A stretch of DNA of 64,000 bases from contig JAOABQ010000014.1 in assembly GCA_026418275.1 (NCBI GenBank), positions 1 through 64,000 on the forward strand. The letters are read 5' to 3'. The DNA is from Clostridia bacterium (lineage in GTDB: Bacteria; Bacillota; Clostridia; Acetivibrionales; DSM-2933). Positions 35,307 through 42,838 of this stretch are shown here, piece after piece. The notes under the pieces were generated by a model. The model searched no databases, was not told the DNA's origin, and saw nothing but the letters and a program-made list of their open reading frames with translations. A program made the position numbers and the translations under genes. The first letter of the stretch is position 1; each line of letters opens with the position of its first letter.

Positions 35307-36443
35307 AGCACTCTTCCCTTTGCAAAATATCTGTTTGATACTAAGGTTATCATCAACAACCAATAGGTCCGCACGCTTTCCGGCTTCGATGCTGCCTGTT
35401 TTGTCATAAATGTCTACAGCCTTTGCAGGGTTTGTTGACGCCATTTGAACAGCTTCCTCCAGTGGAATCCCTGCGAAATTCATGATATTTTTTACAGCAT
35501 TCCACATAGATAAGGTACTACTCGCAAGAGTTCCATCCTCTTTTCTGGCGATTCCCCGGTCTACCTTGATTGTAAAGCCGCCAAAGAAGTATTCTCCATC
35601 GCCTAACCCTGCGGCTTGCATCGCATCGGTAACCAATACAATTTTTTCTTTGCCTTTAAGCCGGTATACCATATTCACCATACCGGGATGAACGTGAATT
35701 CCATCGCATATCAACTCCACATAAGCATCACTCAAAAGTGCCGTACCCACTCCGCCGGGTTCCCTGTGGTGAAGTCCTTTCAGGCAGTTAAAAAGATGGG
35801 TAAAAATATTGGCACCTTGAGCGATGGCTTCTTGAATTGTATCAAAATTCCCATCACTATGACCAATACTAGTACTTCCCCCTTCTCTGCTTACATAATT
35901 TATAAATTCCATTGCCCCATCAATTTCAGGTGCCACCGTGATATGAACCTTTAAATCTCCCATAATTTTTTTGTATTTATTGTAGTATTCTGCTTTTGGT
36001 GATATCATTTTATCCACTTCATGGCAGCCTTTTTGTTTCGGACTTATAAAAGGCCCTTCAATATGCACACCCTCTATAGACGCACCTATTCCGCACATAT
36101 CCGCTGCGTTTCTGACATTTCTAACTGCATTTTCAATTTCCTCAAGCTCTGCTGTTATGGTTGTAGGTAAAAAAGCAGTAGTCCCCTCCTTCACAAGATG
36201 CTTGGAAATCTTACAAAGCTCCTCACTGCTTGCGGCCATTACATCGTGCCCTACCGCACCGTGAAAATGGATATCTATTAAGCCGGGTACGACTTTCATA
36301 CAGTCAAGTTCTATTACCTCAAAATTTTCTTCTGTCTTTATGCATTCATGAATGGCAGCTATCTTTTCTCCATCTATGAGAATGTCTCCTTTAACAAATT
36401 TACCCTCAGGCGTTAGATATCTGCCGTTTTTCAAAAGAATCAC
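35301..36443 (-). CDS. nagA: N-acetylglucosamine-6-phosphate deacetylase
   Basis: About 380 residues from a GTG seven bases after GGGGG; the longer frame's ATG overlaps that site. It removes acetate from GlcNAc-6-phosphate on the way to fructose-6-phosphate and in wall recycling. Amidohydrolase motifs: PGLIDIHFHGAVGHD, EGPFISPKQKG with the metal-binding Glu, SIGHSDG and THLFNCL with metal-ligand histidines, LICDGIHVHPG, and catalytic Asp in VLVTDAMQAAG. All are intact. No nagB is adjacent. With the chitinase and ROK repressor it could belong to chitin use. Confidence 0.95.
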   Translation of the reverse strand: MILLKNGRYLTPEGKFVKGDILIDGEKIAAIHECIKTEENFEVIELDCMKVVPGLIDIHFHGAVGHDVMAASSEELCKISKHLVKEGTTAFLPTTITAELEEIENAVRNVRNAADMCGIGASIEGVHIEGPFISPKQKGCHEVDKMISPKAEYYNKYKKIMGDLKVHITVAPEIDGAMEFINYVSREGGSTSIGHSDGNFDTIQEAIAQGANIFTHLFNCLKGLHHREPGGVGTALLSDAYVELICDGIHVHPGMVNMVYRLKGKEKIVLVTDAMQAAGLGDGEYFFGGFTIKVDRGIARKEDGTLASSTLSMWNAVKNIMNFAGIPLEEAVQMASTNPAKAVDIYDKTGSIEAGKRADLLVVDDNLSIKQIFCKGKSAL

Positions 36444-36610
36444 AAACATTCCCCCTGTTTTATAGTTAACGAACATATAAGTAATTTCCCGTTACTTCAA
36501 GACTCAAGCAACCAAGGTTTTTCAGCATCAAATTGTACTATGCTTACACTTCGTTATCCCTAATGTTGCAGCAAACCTATTTACAGTATAAATCTTAAAA
36601 GCATACTGAA

Positions 36611-37237
36611 TCAATATATTCCACCCTTAATAATTTCTATATACTCCTTTAATTCCTCCATAATTTTATCGGCTTCCTTTAAATAGTGTTCATATAACTT
36701 GTCTTTATATAGCTTCTGATATTTATTTCCGATTCCTTCTATCGTAATAACCAATACTTCTATCGCTTTTTGGGGATCAATTCCTTTACGGAATTTTGTC
36801 ATGTCTATATCCTGTAAAAACTTTGCCATGGTTTCATTATACAGCTTTTGATATCTTTTCCCTATTTCTTGTTTTAGGTCTTCCGGTATATCTGTAAATA
36901 CATTGATGATAAGCTTAGACATAAGCGGCTCTTCATATGCTACTTTGAGCTTTACCATCGTCCAGTCTATCAGCTTTTGGAAAATATCGTTTGACTCCTG
37001 CCTAAATGCAATAAAAAATCTTTCTACCATGTAATCCGTTACATAATCCAATACATAAAGATAAAGGTTCTTTTTATTTCCAAAGTAATGAAATAATATC
37101 CCTTTGGAAATCCCGGCTCTTTTTACTATGATATTGGTAGACGCTCTTTCATACCCATTTTCAGCAAACTCTTCAATGCAGGCATCAATGATTTTCTTTT
37201 GTTTTTCCTCGGAAATACCTTCAAACTTTTTACTCAA
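36611..37237 (-). CDS. TetR-family transcriptional repressor
   Basis: 208 residues from a TTG seven bases after GGGGAG. The longer ATG frame lacks a ribosome binding site. N-terminal TetR domain (about 8-55: KIIDACIEEFAENGYERAST then AGISKGILFHYFGNKKNLYL) and a helical ligand-binding domain with MVERFFIAFRQESNDIFQKL. It lies downstream of an ABC exporter gene pair, and two near-identical palindromes overlap that operon's promoter. The simplest reading is that it represses the exporter and itself until an efflux substrate binds. Confidence 0.9.
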   Translation of the reverse strand: MSKKFEGISEEKQKKIIDACIEEFAENGYERASTNIIVKRAGISKGILFHYFGNKKNLYLYVLDYVTDYMVERFFIAFRQESNDIFQKLIDWTMVKLKVAYEEPLMSKLIINVFTDIPEDLKQEIGKRYQKLYNETMAKFLQDIDMTKFRKGIDPQKAIEVLVITIEGIGNKYQKLYKDKLYEHYLKEADKIMEELKEYIEIIKGGIY

Positions 37238-37272
37238 TGCCCTTCTCCCCTCGATCGACAAAATATAGAACA

Positions 37273-37306
37273 TGGGAATACAAGCAATTTAACACTTGTA
37301 TTCCCA
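37273..37306 (-). terminator. Hairpin between exporter permease and tetR
   Basis: Stem TGGGAATACAAG / CTTGTATTCCCA with a ten-base loop. It has no T tract on the minus-strand exit side, so it is a partial terminator or an RNA-stability element rather than a strong stop. Confidence 0.5.
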
Positions 37307-37317
37307 TTAAGTGTACT

Positions 37318-38115
37318 TTATACTTTTATTTCCTTTTTGCAATAGAATACGTAAGTACAAATAATTGAGACCACCGCAGCTAAAACGGCAATACTTATAT
37401 AGACCGGATCCAATCCTTTATTTTCAATAATGTCACTAGCCTCAAAATACTTAAATGGAGCTAAATATTTTAGCCACTTCATGTCCTCACTTATACCAGA
37501 TATGCCCCCTATAATAAATGTACCAATTACAGTTCCGATAGCAATAGGATAAACCGATTTAGCCTTCACTATAAAGACCGAAATCAACATCCCCACTACC
37601 GCAAACATCAGACAGATCAGCAAGGACCCTATAAACATGCTAATTAAATAGTTCATATTAACATCTTTATTTTTATATATTTCAATTAATATAGTGCTGG
37701 CTAAAAAGTAAACCACATTTATTAAAACAATATATGTCAAAATACAAAGAAGCTTTGCAGACACAATAGATTTTCTGGTAATCGGCTTTGCTAAAAGAAA
37801 CTCTATGGTTTTGTCACTTTCTTCTTTTGAAAGGATACTGGCTCCAAGAATCATAGAGTATATACTGGCAGCCAGAGAAAAATATAAAAGCGAGTAAACA
37901 CCAAAGAAGCTAAGAATATTTGCAAAATCAAGCTGGTCTGCTCCAAAAGCCGATGCCCAGCCTTTCATACTTTTTAAATACTCTTTCATTTGATCTGCCT
38001 GCTCCAACATTGTAGGAAACATACTCATGACCATAATACTGTATCCTATTAATATCAATGTCCAAATGATAAATGCCTTTCTATTTCTTTTCATTTCTCT
38101 TAGAAAAAGTGTCAT
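37318..38115 (-). CDS. ABC-2 type exporter permease
   Basis: 265 residues started at the ATG seven bases after GGGGGG; the ATPase gene ends one base before it, so the two are coupled. Six hydrophobic helices are visible (about 13-35, 48-78 as a longer stretch, 100-120, 135-165, 185-205, and near the end). The family motif KEESDKTIEFLLAKPITRKS lies in the first cytoplasmic loop after helix 2. Two such chains would pair with two ATPase chains in a drug, peptide or antibiotic exporter. The cargo is unknown. Confidence 0.88.
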   Translation of the reverse strand: MTLFLREMKRNRKAFIIWTLILIGYSIMVMSMFPTMLEQADQMKEYLKSMKGWASAFGADQLDFANILSFFGVYSLLYFSLAASIYSMILGASILSKEESDKTIEFLLAKPITRKSIVSAKLLCILTYIVLINVVYFLASTILIEIYKNKDVNMNYLISMFIGSLLICLMFAVVGMLISVFIVKAKSVYPIAIGTVIGTFIIGGISGISEDMKWLKYLAPFKYFEASDIIENKGLDPVYISIAVLAAVVSIICTYVFYCKKEIKV

Positions 38116-38116
38116 C

Positions 38117-39004
38117 TTAGTTCCCCCCTTTTTCATAATAGTGCATAAATATCTCTTCCAATGATGGTTCCTCTATCCAAAGGTTTTCAAGCTGAAACTC
38201 AGACAGTCTCTTAAGTAGTTCTTCAATTCTGCCCCCATAAAGGAATTCCATGCTTCTTTCCTTTATACTTTTATTCATGATTCCATCAATTTGAATTTTA
38301 CTCACTGCCTCAACTTCTTTAAACTCTACTTTAATTCTCTTATATTTATTGGACCTAAGTTTATCAATATGTTCTACTTTTAAAATTTTCCCTTCTTTGA
38401 TAATAGCTACCCGGTCACACATTTTCTGCACTTCACTTAGGATATGGGATGAAAAGAAAATAGTTGTTCCCTTTTTATTCTCCTCCCTTAAAACATCAAA
38501 AAAGTTATTCTGCATCAACGGGTCCAGTCCACCTGTAGGCTCATCCAAGATGAGAACCCTAGGTTCGTGAATCAATGCCTGGAGAATTCCTACTTTTTTC
38601 TTGTTTCCAAAGGACAATGCATCAATTCTTTTATTCAAATCCACCTCAAAAATTTCGCTAAGCTCGCAAATCCTCCGACTGCAATCTTTCCTATAAAATT
38701 TTGCAGAATAGTCAAGAAGCTCTTTTACTTTCATATCATCATAATAATTGACCTCAGAAGGAAGGTACCCTATATCCTTTTTAATGCCGGCAGATTCCGC
38801 AATACAATCCTTTCCAAGAATCTTCGCACTACCGCTGTTTGGGTAGATAAAAGCTAAAAGCGTCCTTATGGTTGTTGATTTACCTGCTCCGTTAGGCCCT
38901 ATAAACCCGAATACTTCACCCTCGGGAATATCAAAACTTACGTCGATAATCCCTCTGGATTTTCCATACGACTTGGTTAGGTTTTTGATTTCAATCGCAT
39001 TCAT
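38117..39004 (-). CDS. ABC exporter ATPase
   Basis: 295 residues. Walker A GPNGAGKSTTIRTL near 37, signature LSFGNKKKVGILQALI with LSFGN in place of LSGGQ, Walker B RVLILDEPTGGLDP, and the H-loop histidine in FFSSHILSEV. A C-terminal tail follows (RIEELLKRLSEFQLENLWIE) as in BcrA/CcmA-type exporters. The gene is first of the operon, with AAGGAGGG before its ATG, and lies just after the TetR operators. Confidence 0.92.
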   Translation of the reverse strand: MNAIEIKNLTKSYGKSRGIIDVSFDIPEGEVFGFIGPNGAGKSTTIRTLLAFIYPNSGSAKILGKDCIAESAGIKKDIGYLPSEVNYYDDMKVKELLDYSAKFYRKDCSRRICELSEIFEVDLNKRIDALSFGNKKKVGILQALIHEPRVLILDEPTGGLDPLMQNNFFDVLREENKKGTTIFFSSHILSEVQKMCDRVAIIKEGKILKVEHIDKLRSNKYKRIKVEFKEVEAVSKIQIDGIMNKSIKERSMEFLYGGRIEELLKRLSEFQLENLWIEEPSLEEIFMHYYEKGGN

Positions 39005-39021
39005 TGTTTCTCCCTCCTTAT

Positions 39022-39079
39022 ATTGACCACATGGTCAATCCATATATTGATTATACTCCTCATTGACCATGTGGTCAAT
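39022..39079 (-). promoter_or_regulatory. TetR operator pair flanking and overlapping the exporter promoter
   Basis: Two palindromes, ATTGACCACATGGTCAAT (39022-39039) and ATTGACCATGTGGTCAAT (39062-39079), each 8-2-8, centres exactly 40 bases apart. On the minus strand TTGACC inside the upstream palindrome is a -35 box, and TATAAT follows after 17 bases (39050-39055). The second palindrome lies between the -10 box and the ribosome binding site. The arrangement fits repression by the TetR protein of this operon. Confidence 0.88.
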
Positions 39080-39181
39080 AACTATTTTTACTTTTCCGGT
39101 GAAACAATATATATTTGATCAAACTGTGATTATATGCTATAATTTGCTAGCAATCCAACTATTCCCACCAAGGAGCAAGCT

Positions 39182-40213
39182 ATGAATAGGATTAAATTCA
39201 TTTTTACGGTTACCCTACTTTGTTCTTTCTTATTAGGCTCTTTTACTTTTTTTACATACAATAATTTATATCATTATGCAGGTAACGGTTTTTCAACACC
39301 CCTTACCAAAGGGATGATTTTTGTCTCAAACAACTCTAATACTTCTTCTACTATCTTTAAGAATGGAGAAAACTCAATTGAAATCTATTATTCTTTAACC
39401 CCAAACAGCCACTTAATCACTAAATTTGTTCGCACCAAATGGGGAACTTGGAATATTGAAGGTTGGTACAAGTCAAATGACAGTAAAATTCCTTCAATGA
39501 AACAAGAAAGCCTTGCAAGCGGAGGCACAGACTGGGAGTATGTTTTTAGAGTAAAGGAAACCGCTAATTCGACTTATAAGTTTTCCGGTGGAAACCACGG
39601 ATTGGAAAGTTTGGAAAGTATAAAATTTATGGATGCCGATTCCGGTAAAGAAATAACACTGATAAATCAAAAGCCGGTTAAGGTAAAAACACTTAAGATC
39701 GTCGAAAAGACAGCGCTGTTCTCGGACCCCGAATTGAAACATAAATATGCTTCTGTTGAACGAGTATACTTAGTATTTCCATACAAAATTTTACTAGATA
39801 CGCATTTAAACTTTATATCGGACATTTATATGGGTACTTCATATGTATGCATGTTTCCGGTATCTAAAAGGAACGGAAGATACGTCCATTTTAAGGATAT
39901 ACGAAAAACTTTCACAACGCCGCCATATGGCCAAACGCTTACAACAAAAATTTTTCCCAATTATATTGGAAAAGAAAGCACTCTTTCCGCTCAAATATGG
40001 GGGGATTCCATTTCAAATTTAAAATTTAATATTTGGATTAAAAGCCGGGAGATGGTGGACCATTTTAAAAATGAGCTCAAAGTATTCTATTGGGATGTAA
40101 ATCCATTTGGAAATAAATTATATTTTTCAAAGTATGATTTTAGGGATTATAAGATCATTACCTCCGGTACCAATTGGCACAATTCATCCGGTTGGGAAAT
40201 TTCATTCAAATAG
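39182..40213 (+). CDS. Secreted or membrane-anchored protein of unknown function
   Basis: 343 residues; hydrophobic segment at about 5-25 (FIFTVTLLCSFLLGSFTFFT) acts as signal or anchor. The rest is extracytoplasmic, rich in aromatic residues and beta-prone, with KWGTWNIEGWYKSND, DWEYVFRV and the closing TSGTNWHNSSGWEISF. No catalytic motif is recognised. It may be a carbohydrate- or surface-related protein by its aromatic content, but this is a guess. AAGGAGC before the ATG is good. A perfect palindrome follows the gene. Confidence 0.7.
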   Translation: MNRIKFIFTVTLLCSFLLGSFTFFTYNNLYHYAGNGFSTPLTKGMIFVSNNSNTSSTIFKNGENSIEIYYSLTPNSHLITKFVRTKWGTWNIEGWYKSNDSKIPSMKQESLASGGTDWEYVFRVKETANSTYKFSGGNHGLESLESIKFMDADSGKEITLINQKPVKVKTLKIVEKTALFSDPELKHKYASVERVYLVFPYKILLDTHLNFISDIYMGTSYVCMFPVSKRNGRYVHFKDIRKTFTTPPYGQTLTTKIFPNYIGKESTLSAQIWGDSISNLKFNIWIKSREMVDHFKNELKVFYWDVNPFGNKLYFSKYDFRDYKIITSGTNWHNSSGWEISFK

Positions 40214-40227
40214 CATCAGAATATTTC

Positions 40228-40256
40228 TGTACAGTAAATTCTGAATTTACTGTACA
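40228..40256. other. Perfect 14-bp inverted repeat
   Basis: TGTACAGTAAATTC and its exact complement separated by one base, between two convergent genes and without a T tract. It may be a hairpin that protects the upstream mRNA or a protein binding site. Confidence 0.6.
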
Positions 40257-40261
40257 TGCAT

Positions 40262-40291
40262 CAAAAGCCGGTGATTTAACTTCCGGCTTTT
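40262..40291 (-). terminator. hyp operon terminator
   Basis: Stem CAAAAGCCGG / CCGGCTTTTG with loop TGATTTAACTT; it includes the last codons of hypB. Confidence 0.65.
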
Positions 40292-40929
40292 GACTTTTCT
40301 TTAATCCAACCTATAAACTCGCTTATTCCCTCTCCTGTTCTGCAGGATATTTCAAATATGGGGGCCATTTCATTGAGTGCCCGTATTCCTTTTTTAAAGC
40401 TCTCTTTATCAAAATCTATAAAAGGAAGGAGATCAACCTTATTTAAAACAATTACATCAGCGCCTTCAAACATGGAAATGTATTTGTATGGCTTATCATG
40501 TCCTTCCGGAACACTTGCAATCACCATCTTTATATTTTCTCCCAGATCAAAGGACGACGGACAAACCAGGTTGCCCACATTTTCAATAAATAAAACTGCA
40601 TTCTCCGTTAATCCAAGATCAGGAACTACAGTTTTAATCATATTTGCATCCAAATGGCAGCCTCCTCCGGTATTGATTTGTACAACCGGAATGCCCAGCT
40701 TATCAATTTTCTCTGCATCAATATTTGACGCTATATCTCCCTCAATAACCCCAATTCCGATTTCATTTTTAAGGTGTTCAATCACCTTCAATATGACACT
40801 GGTTTTTCCTGCACCGGGGGATGCCATAATATTGACAGCCGTTATTTTTCTTTCCTTAAATAGGGCTCTGTTTTCATCCGCCAGTTTTTGATTTGCATGC
40901 ATAATGTTCTTTAGTACTTTAATCTCCAT
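40276..40929 (-). CDS. hypB: Hydrogenase/urease nickel insertion GTPase
   Basis: 217 residues from the ATG (the longer frame begins with GTG inside GGAGTG). It binds nickel and GTP and helps HypA place nickel in [NiFe]-hydrogenase. Walker A is SPGAGKTSV near 36; the metal-site Cys/His is GGCHLDANM near 92; the NKVDLLPF specificity motif is near 162. The N-terminal His-rich or CxxCGC nickel-binding extension of some HypB proteins is absent. The gene is third of an overlapping unit with hypA and a channel gene. No hydrogenase subunit is in the window. Confidence 0.93.
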   Translation of the reverse strand: MEIKVLKNIMHANQKLADENRALFKERKITAVNIMASPGAGKTSVILKVIEHLKNEIGIGVIEGDIASNIDAEKIDKLGIPVVQINTGGGCHLDANMIKTVVPDLGLTENAVLFIENVGNLVCPSSFDLGENIKMVIASVPEGHDKPYKYISMFEGADVIVLNKVDLLPFIDFDKESFKKGIRALNEMAPIFEISCRTGEGISEFIGWIKEKSKAGS

Positions 40930-41563
40930 TTTTCTCTTCACTCCTATCCGTCTTCATTACCGATTTTATAGTGGGTAAATTCCAATTAAAATATATGGAC
41001 ACAATCCGTATAAGAAAGACCAGCAAAATACTTATATATAGGTTGATATTTACATCTATCCATTTAAACAAAATATAAAAGCAAAGTGTACCGGAAATAG
41101 CGGCAAGTGCATATATTTCCCGTCTGAATATAAGCGGAATATCATTTACCATGATATCCCTTATGATTCCACCCCCTATCCCGGTGATTAAGGAAATAAA
41201 TATGACCCCAATTACAGGGACATCCAGCAAAATACATTTATATGCCGATAAAACAGTGAAAACCCCAAGACCTGCTGCATCAAATAATTTAATAAGAGAA
41301 ATCAGCTTATTTAAAAACGGCAGTGCAAAGCACGTTAAAATAGTAGATACAAGGATGATCAAAAAATACCTTGGATTTGTGAAAAACACAGGTAACTCTT
41401 TACTAATAATGACATCTCTAATAAACCCTCCGCCGGAAGCAGTAAAAATAGCCAACATTAAGATGCCAAACAAATCAAACCGGTATTTGATGCCGGTAAG
41501 AGCACCTGATATGGCAAAAGCTGATGTTCCAATGATATCTAAAATATCAATAAAAAGCATCAT
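40919..41563 (-). CDS. TRIC/UPF0126-family membrane channel, inside hyp operon
   Basis: 214 residues with seven predicted helices arranged as two repeats of three plus one. The family's paired glycine motifs are seen in GGGFIRDVI (about 46) and GGGIIRDIMV (about 129). Bacterial TRIC proteins are trimeric cation channels; YicG relatives were linked to glycine. The start overlaps the hypA stop by four bases (ATGA), and the end overlaps hypB. This tight placement suggests a job in the same pathway, possibly entry of nickel or a counter-ion, though that is inference. Confidence 0.88.
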   Translation of the reverse strand: MMLFIDILDIIGTSAFAISGALTGIKYRFDLFGILMLAIFTASGGGFIRDVIISKELPVFFTNPRYFLIILVSTILTCFALPFLNKLISLIKLFDAAGLGVFTVLSAYKCILLDVPVIGVIFISLITGIGGGIIRDIMVNDIPLIFRREIYALAAISGTLCFYILFKWIDVNINLYISILLVFLIRIVSIYFNWNLPTIKSVMKTDRSEEKNGD

Positions 41564-41901
41564 TCCACCTCTATGCTTTCAACATAAAATTCCTTGCCTG
41601 CCCCCGTTGGAACTCCTAATTCTCCGCACCTTGGACAATCAAAACCCTTTTTGGGTTTATTGAATATGAGATCACATTGCATACACTTGAAATCTGCAGA
41701 TACCCTTTTAAAAATTAATTCCGCTCCCTTTGCAAGAGTCCCTTCGCTTATTATGTCAAAATACATTTTAACCGATTCGTCGATAATCGTAGACAAATCT
41801 CCGATTACAAGCGTTATCTGCGTTATTTTCTGTGCACCGGCATTTTTTGCTTCGTGGGTTACTATATCAATTATACTCTTGGTTACGGCATATTCATGCA
41901 T
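41560..41901 (-). CDS. hypA: Hydrogenase nickel incorporation protein HypA
   Basis: 113 residues starting MHEYAVTKSII; the conserved Met1-His2 binds nickel. The zinc site is formed by CMQC and CPRC (about Cys74, Cys77, Cys90, Cys93). HypA works with HypB to deliver nickel to [NiFe]-hydrogenase. It is the first gene of the unit, transcribed toward the channel gene and hypB. The ribosome binding site (GGGGAC, about 12 bases before the ATG) is only fair. All residues needed are present. Confidence 0.95.
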   Translation of the reverse strand: MHEYAVTKSIIDIVTHEAKNAGAQKITQITLVIGDLSTIIDESVKMYFDIISEGTLAKGAELIFKRVSADFKCMQCDLIFNKPKKGFDCPRCGELGVPTGAGKEFYVESIEVE

Positions 41902-41988
41902 ATAAACTCAGTCCCCGATATAAAATTTACTTATATCTTACCACAATTGTGGCAACAATAAATATTATAAAATTCTATTGAACATGAT

Positions 41989-42095
41989 CTAGTGCTTTTT
42001 AACACAACAAATTTTAAGTTTCAAAGTGTTAAAAATGCACTTCATCTGTTTGTGCCTCGCATGCCCTAGAAAAGAATTACGTTACGAGGCACTAG
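41989..42095 (-). repeat. Double-hairpin repeat, copy C
   Basis: Complete 107-bp copy in minus orientation, nearly identical to copies B and E. Both hairpins intact: AGTGC-TTTTTAACAC / GTGTTAAAAATGCACT and GTGCCTCG / CGAGGCAC. It abuts copy D and shares its terminal CTAG with it. Confidence 0.9.
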
Positions 42096-42196
42096 TGCTT
42101 TTAAACACAACAAATTTCTTTTTTCAAAGTGTAAAAATGCACTCCTTCTGCAAGTGCCTCACATGCTCTAGAAAAGAATTACATTACGAGGCACTA
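42092..42196 (-). repeat. Double-hairpin repeat, copy D (tandem)
   Basis: Second copy directly after copy C, same orientation, more diverged (about 80-85 percent like the others by eye). Hairpins are kept through compensating or neutral changes, for example GTGCCTCA with TGAGGCAC-like ends. Ends GCACTA. Confidence 0.88.
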
Positions 42197-42404
42197 TATT
42201 GATTAAGCATACAACAAGCTCTTTAATAAAACTTATGATCGATTTTGTTTGAATTATCGTGTTGTCTACAAAGCATATTTTAGATAGTATACGCGTTTCA
42301 TTGCTTCATAATATCCGAATCTCTTTTACGGCCTATTATACTAAAAGCATTTTAATAATAAATACCATGGTTTTATAATTTACACCTTAAAGGAGGAAAT
42401 CATT

Positions 42405-42626
42405 ATGGATGAAAACACAAAAAGCTATGACAGTGACAATATTGACTCAACACTGGAAGAAGTCTCAAAGGAACTCAAACCCGGTGAAACATTGGTCCTT
42501 GACATGGGCAACAGCTCTACATCACAAGCAGACATCATTTACGATACTTTGGTCATGAGAGGATATGATGTCAAAAAGTCAAACAAACGTGGAAGTAACC
42601 AGATTTATGTAAATAAGAGAGTTTAG
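42405..42626 (+). CDS. Small protein of unknown function, 73 aa
   Basis: 73 residues with a strong AAAGGAGG before the ATG. The acidic N-terminal third (DENTKSYDSDNIDSTLEEVS) is followed by a compact alpha/beta-like part: LKPGETLVLDMGNSSTSQAD, then ILYDTLVMRGYDVKK-like helix and a final strand. No family is recognised, and no signal or membrane helix is seen. It lies alone beside the tandem repeats, with a terminator 150 bases downstream. Probably a real cytosolic protein. Confidence 0.62.
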   Translation: MDENTKSYDSDNIDSTLEEVSKELKPGETLVLDMGNSSTSQADIIYDTLVMRGYDVKKSNKRGSNQIYVNKRV

Positions 42627-42770
42627 TTCTATAAAGGATAACCAACCGTAAAAGTAAAATTTTAATTCTGAAAGGCTTTAAGTAAGTCATCTATTTCTAT
42701 GCTGAAATGTTGCGGAGTTTACACGTTGTTAAGGGTTTAGCGATCCTTGACTGGCTGGAAAATAAAAATA

Positions 42771-42800
42771 AAAGGAAGGGCATTCATTTACCCTTCCTTT
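42771..42800. terminator. Bidirectional terminator
   Basis: Perfect stem AAAGGAAGGG / CCCTTCCTTT between the convergent 73-aa gene and the dockerin propeller gene. Confidence 0.8.
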
Positions 42801-42838
42801 ATTTGTTACTGTTATCTTATTGTTATCTTATTGCTGTC

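Larger units (their letters stand above)
41902..42404. other. Intergenic region holding tandem repeats C and D
   Basis: About 500 bases between divergent genes, of which 208 are the two repeat copies. The remaining parts are AT-rich and must contain the hypA promoter and that of the 73-aa gene. Nothing else is supported. Confidence 0.5.
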
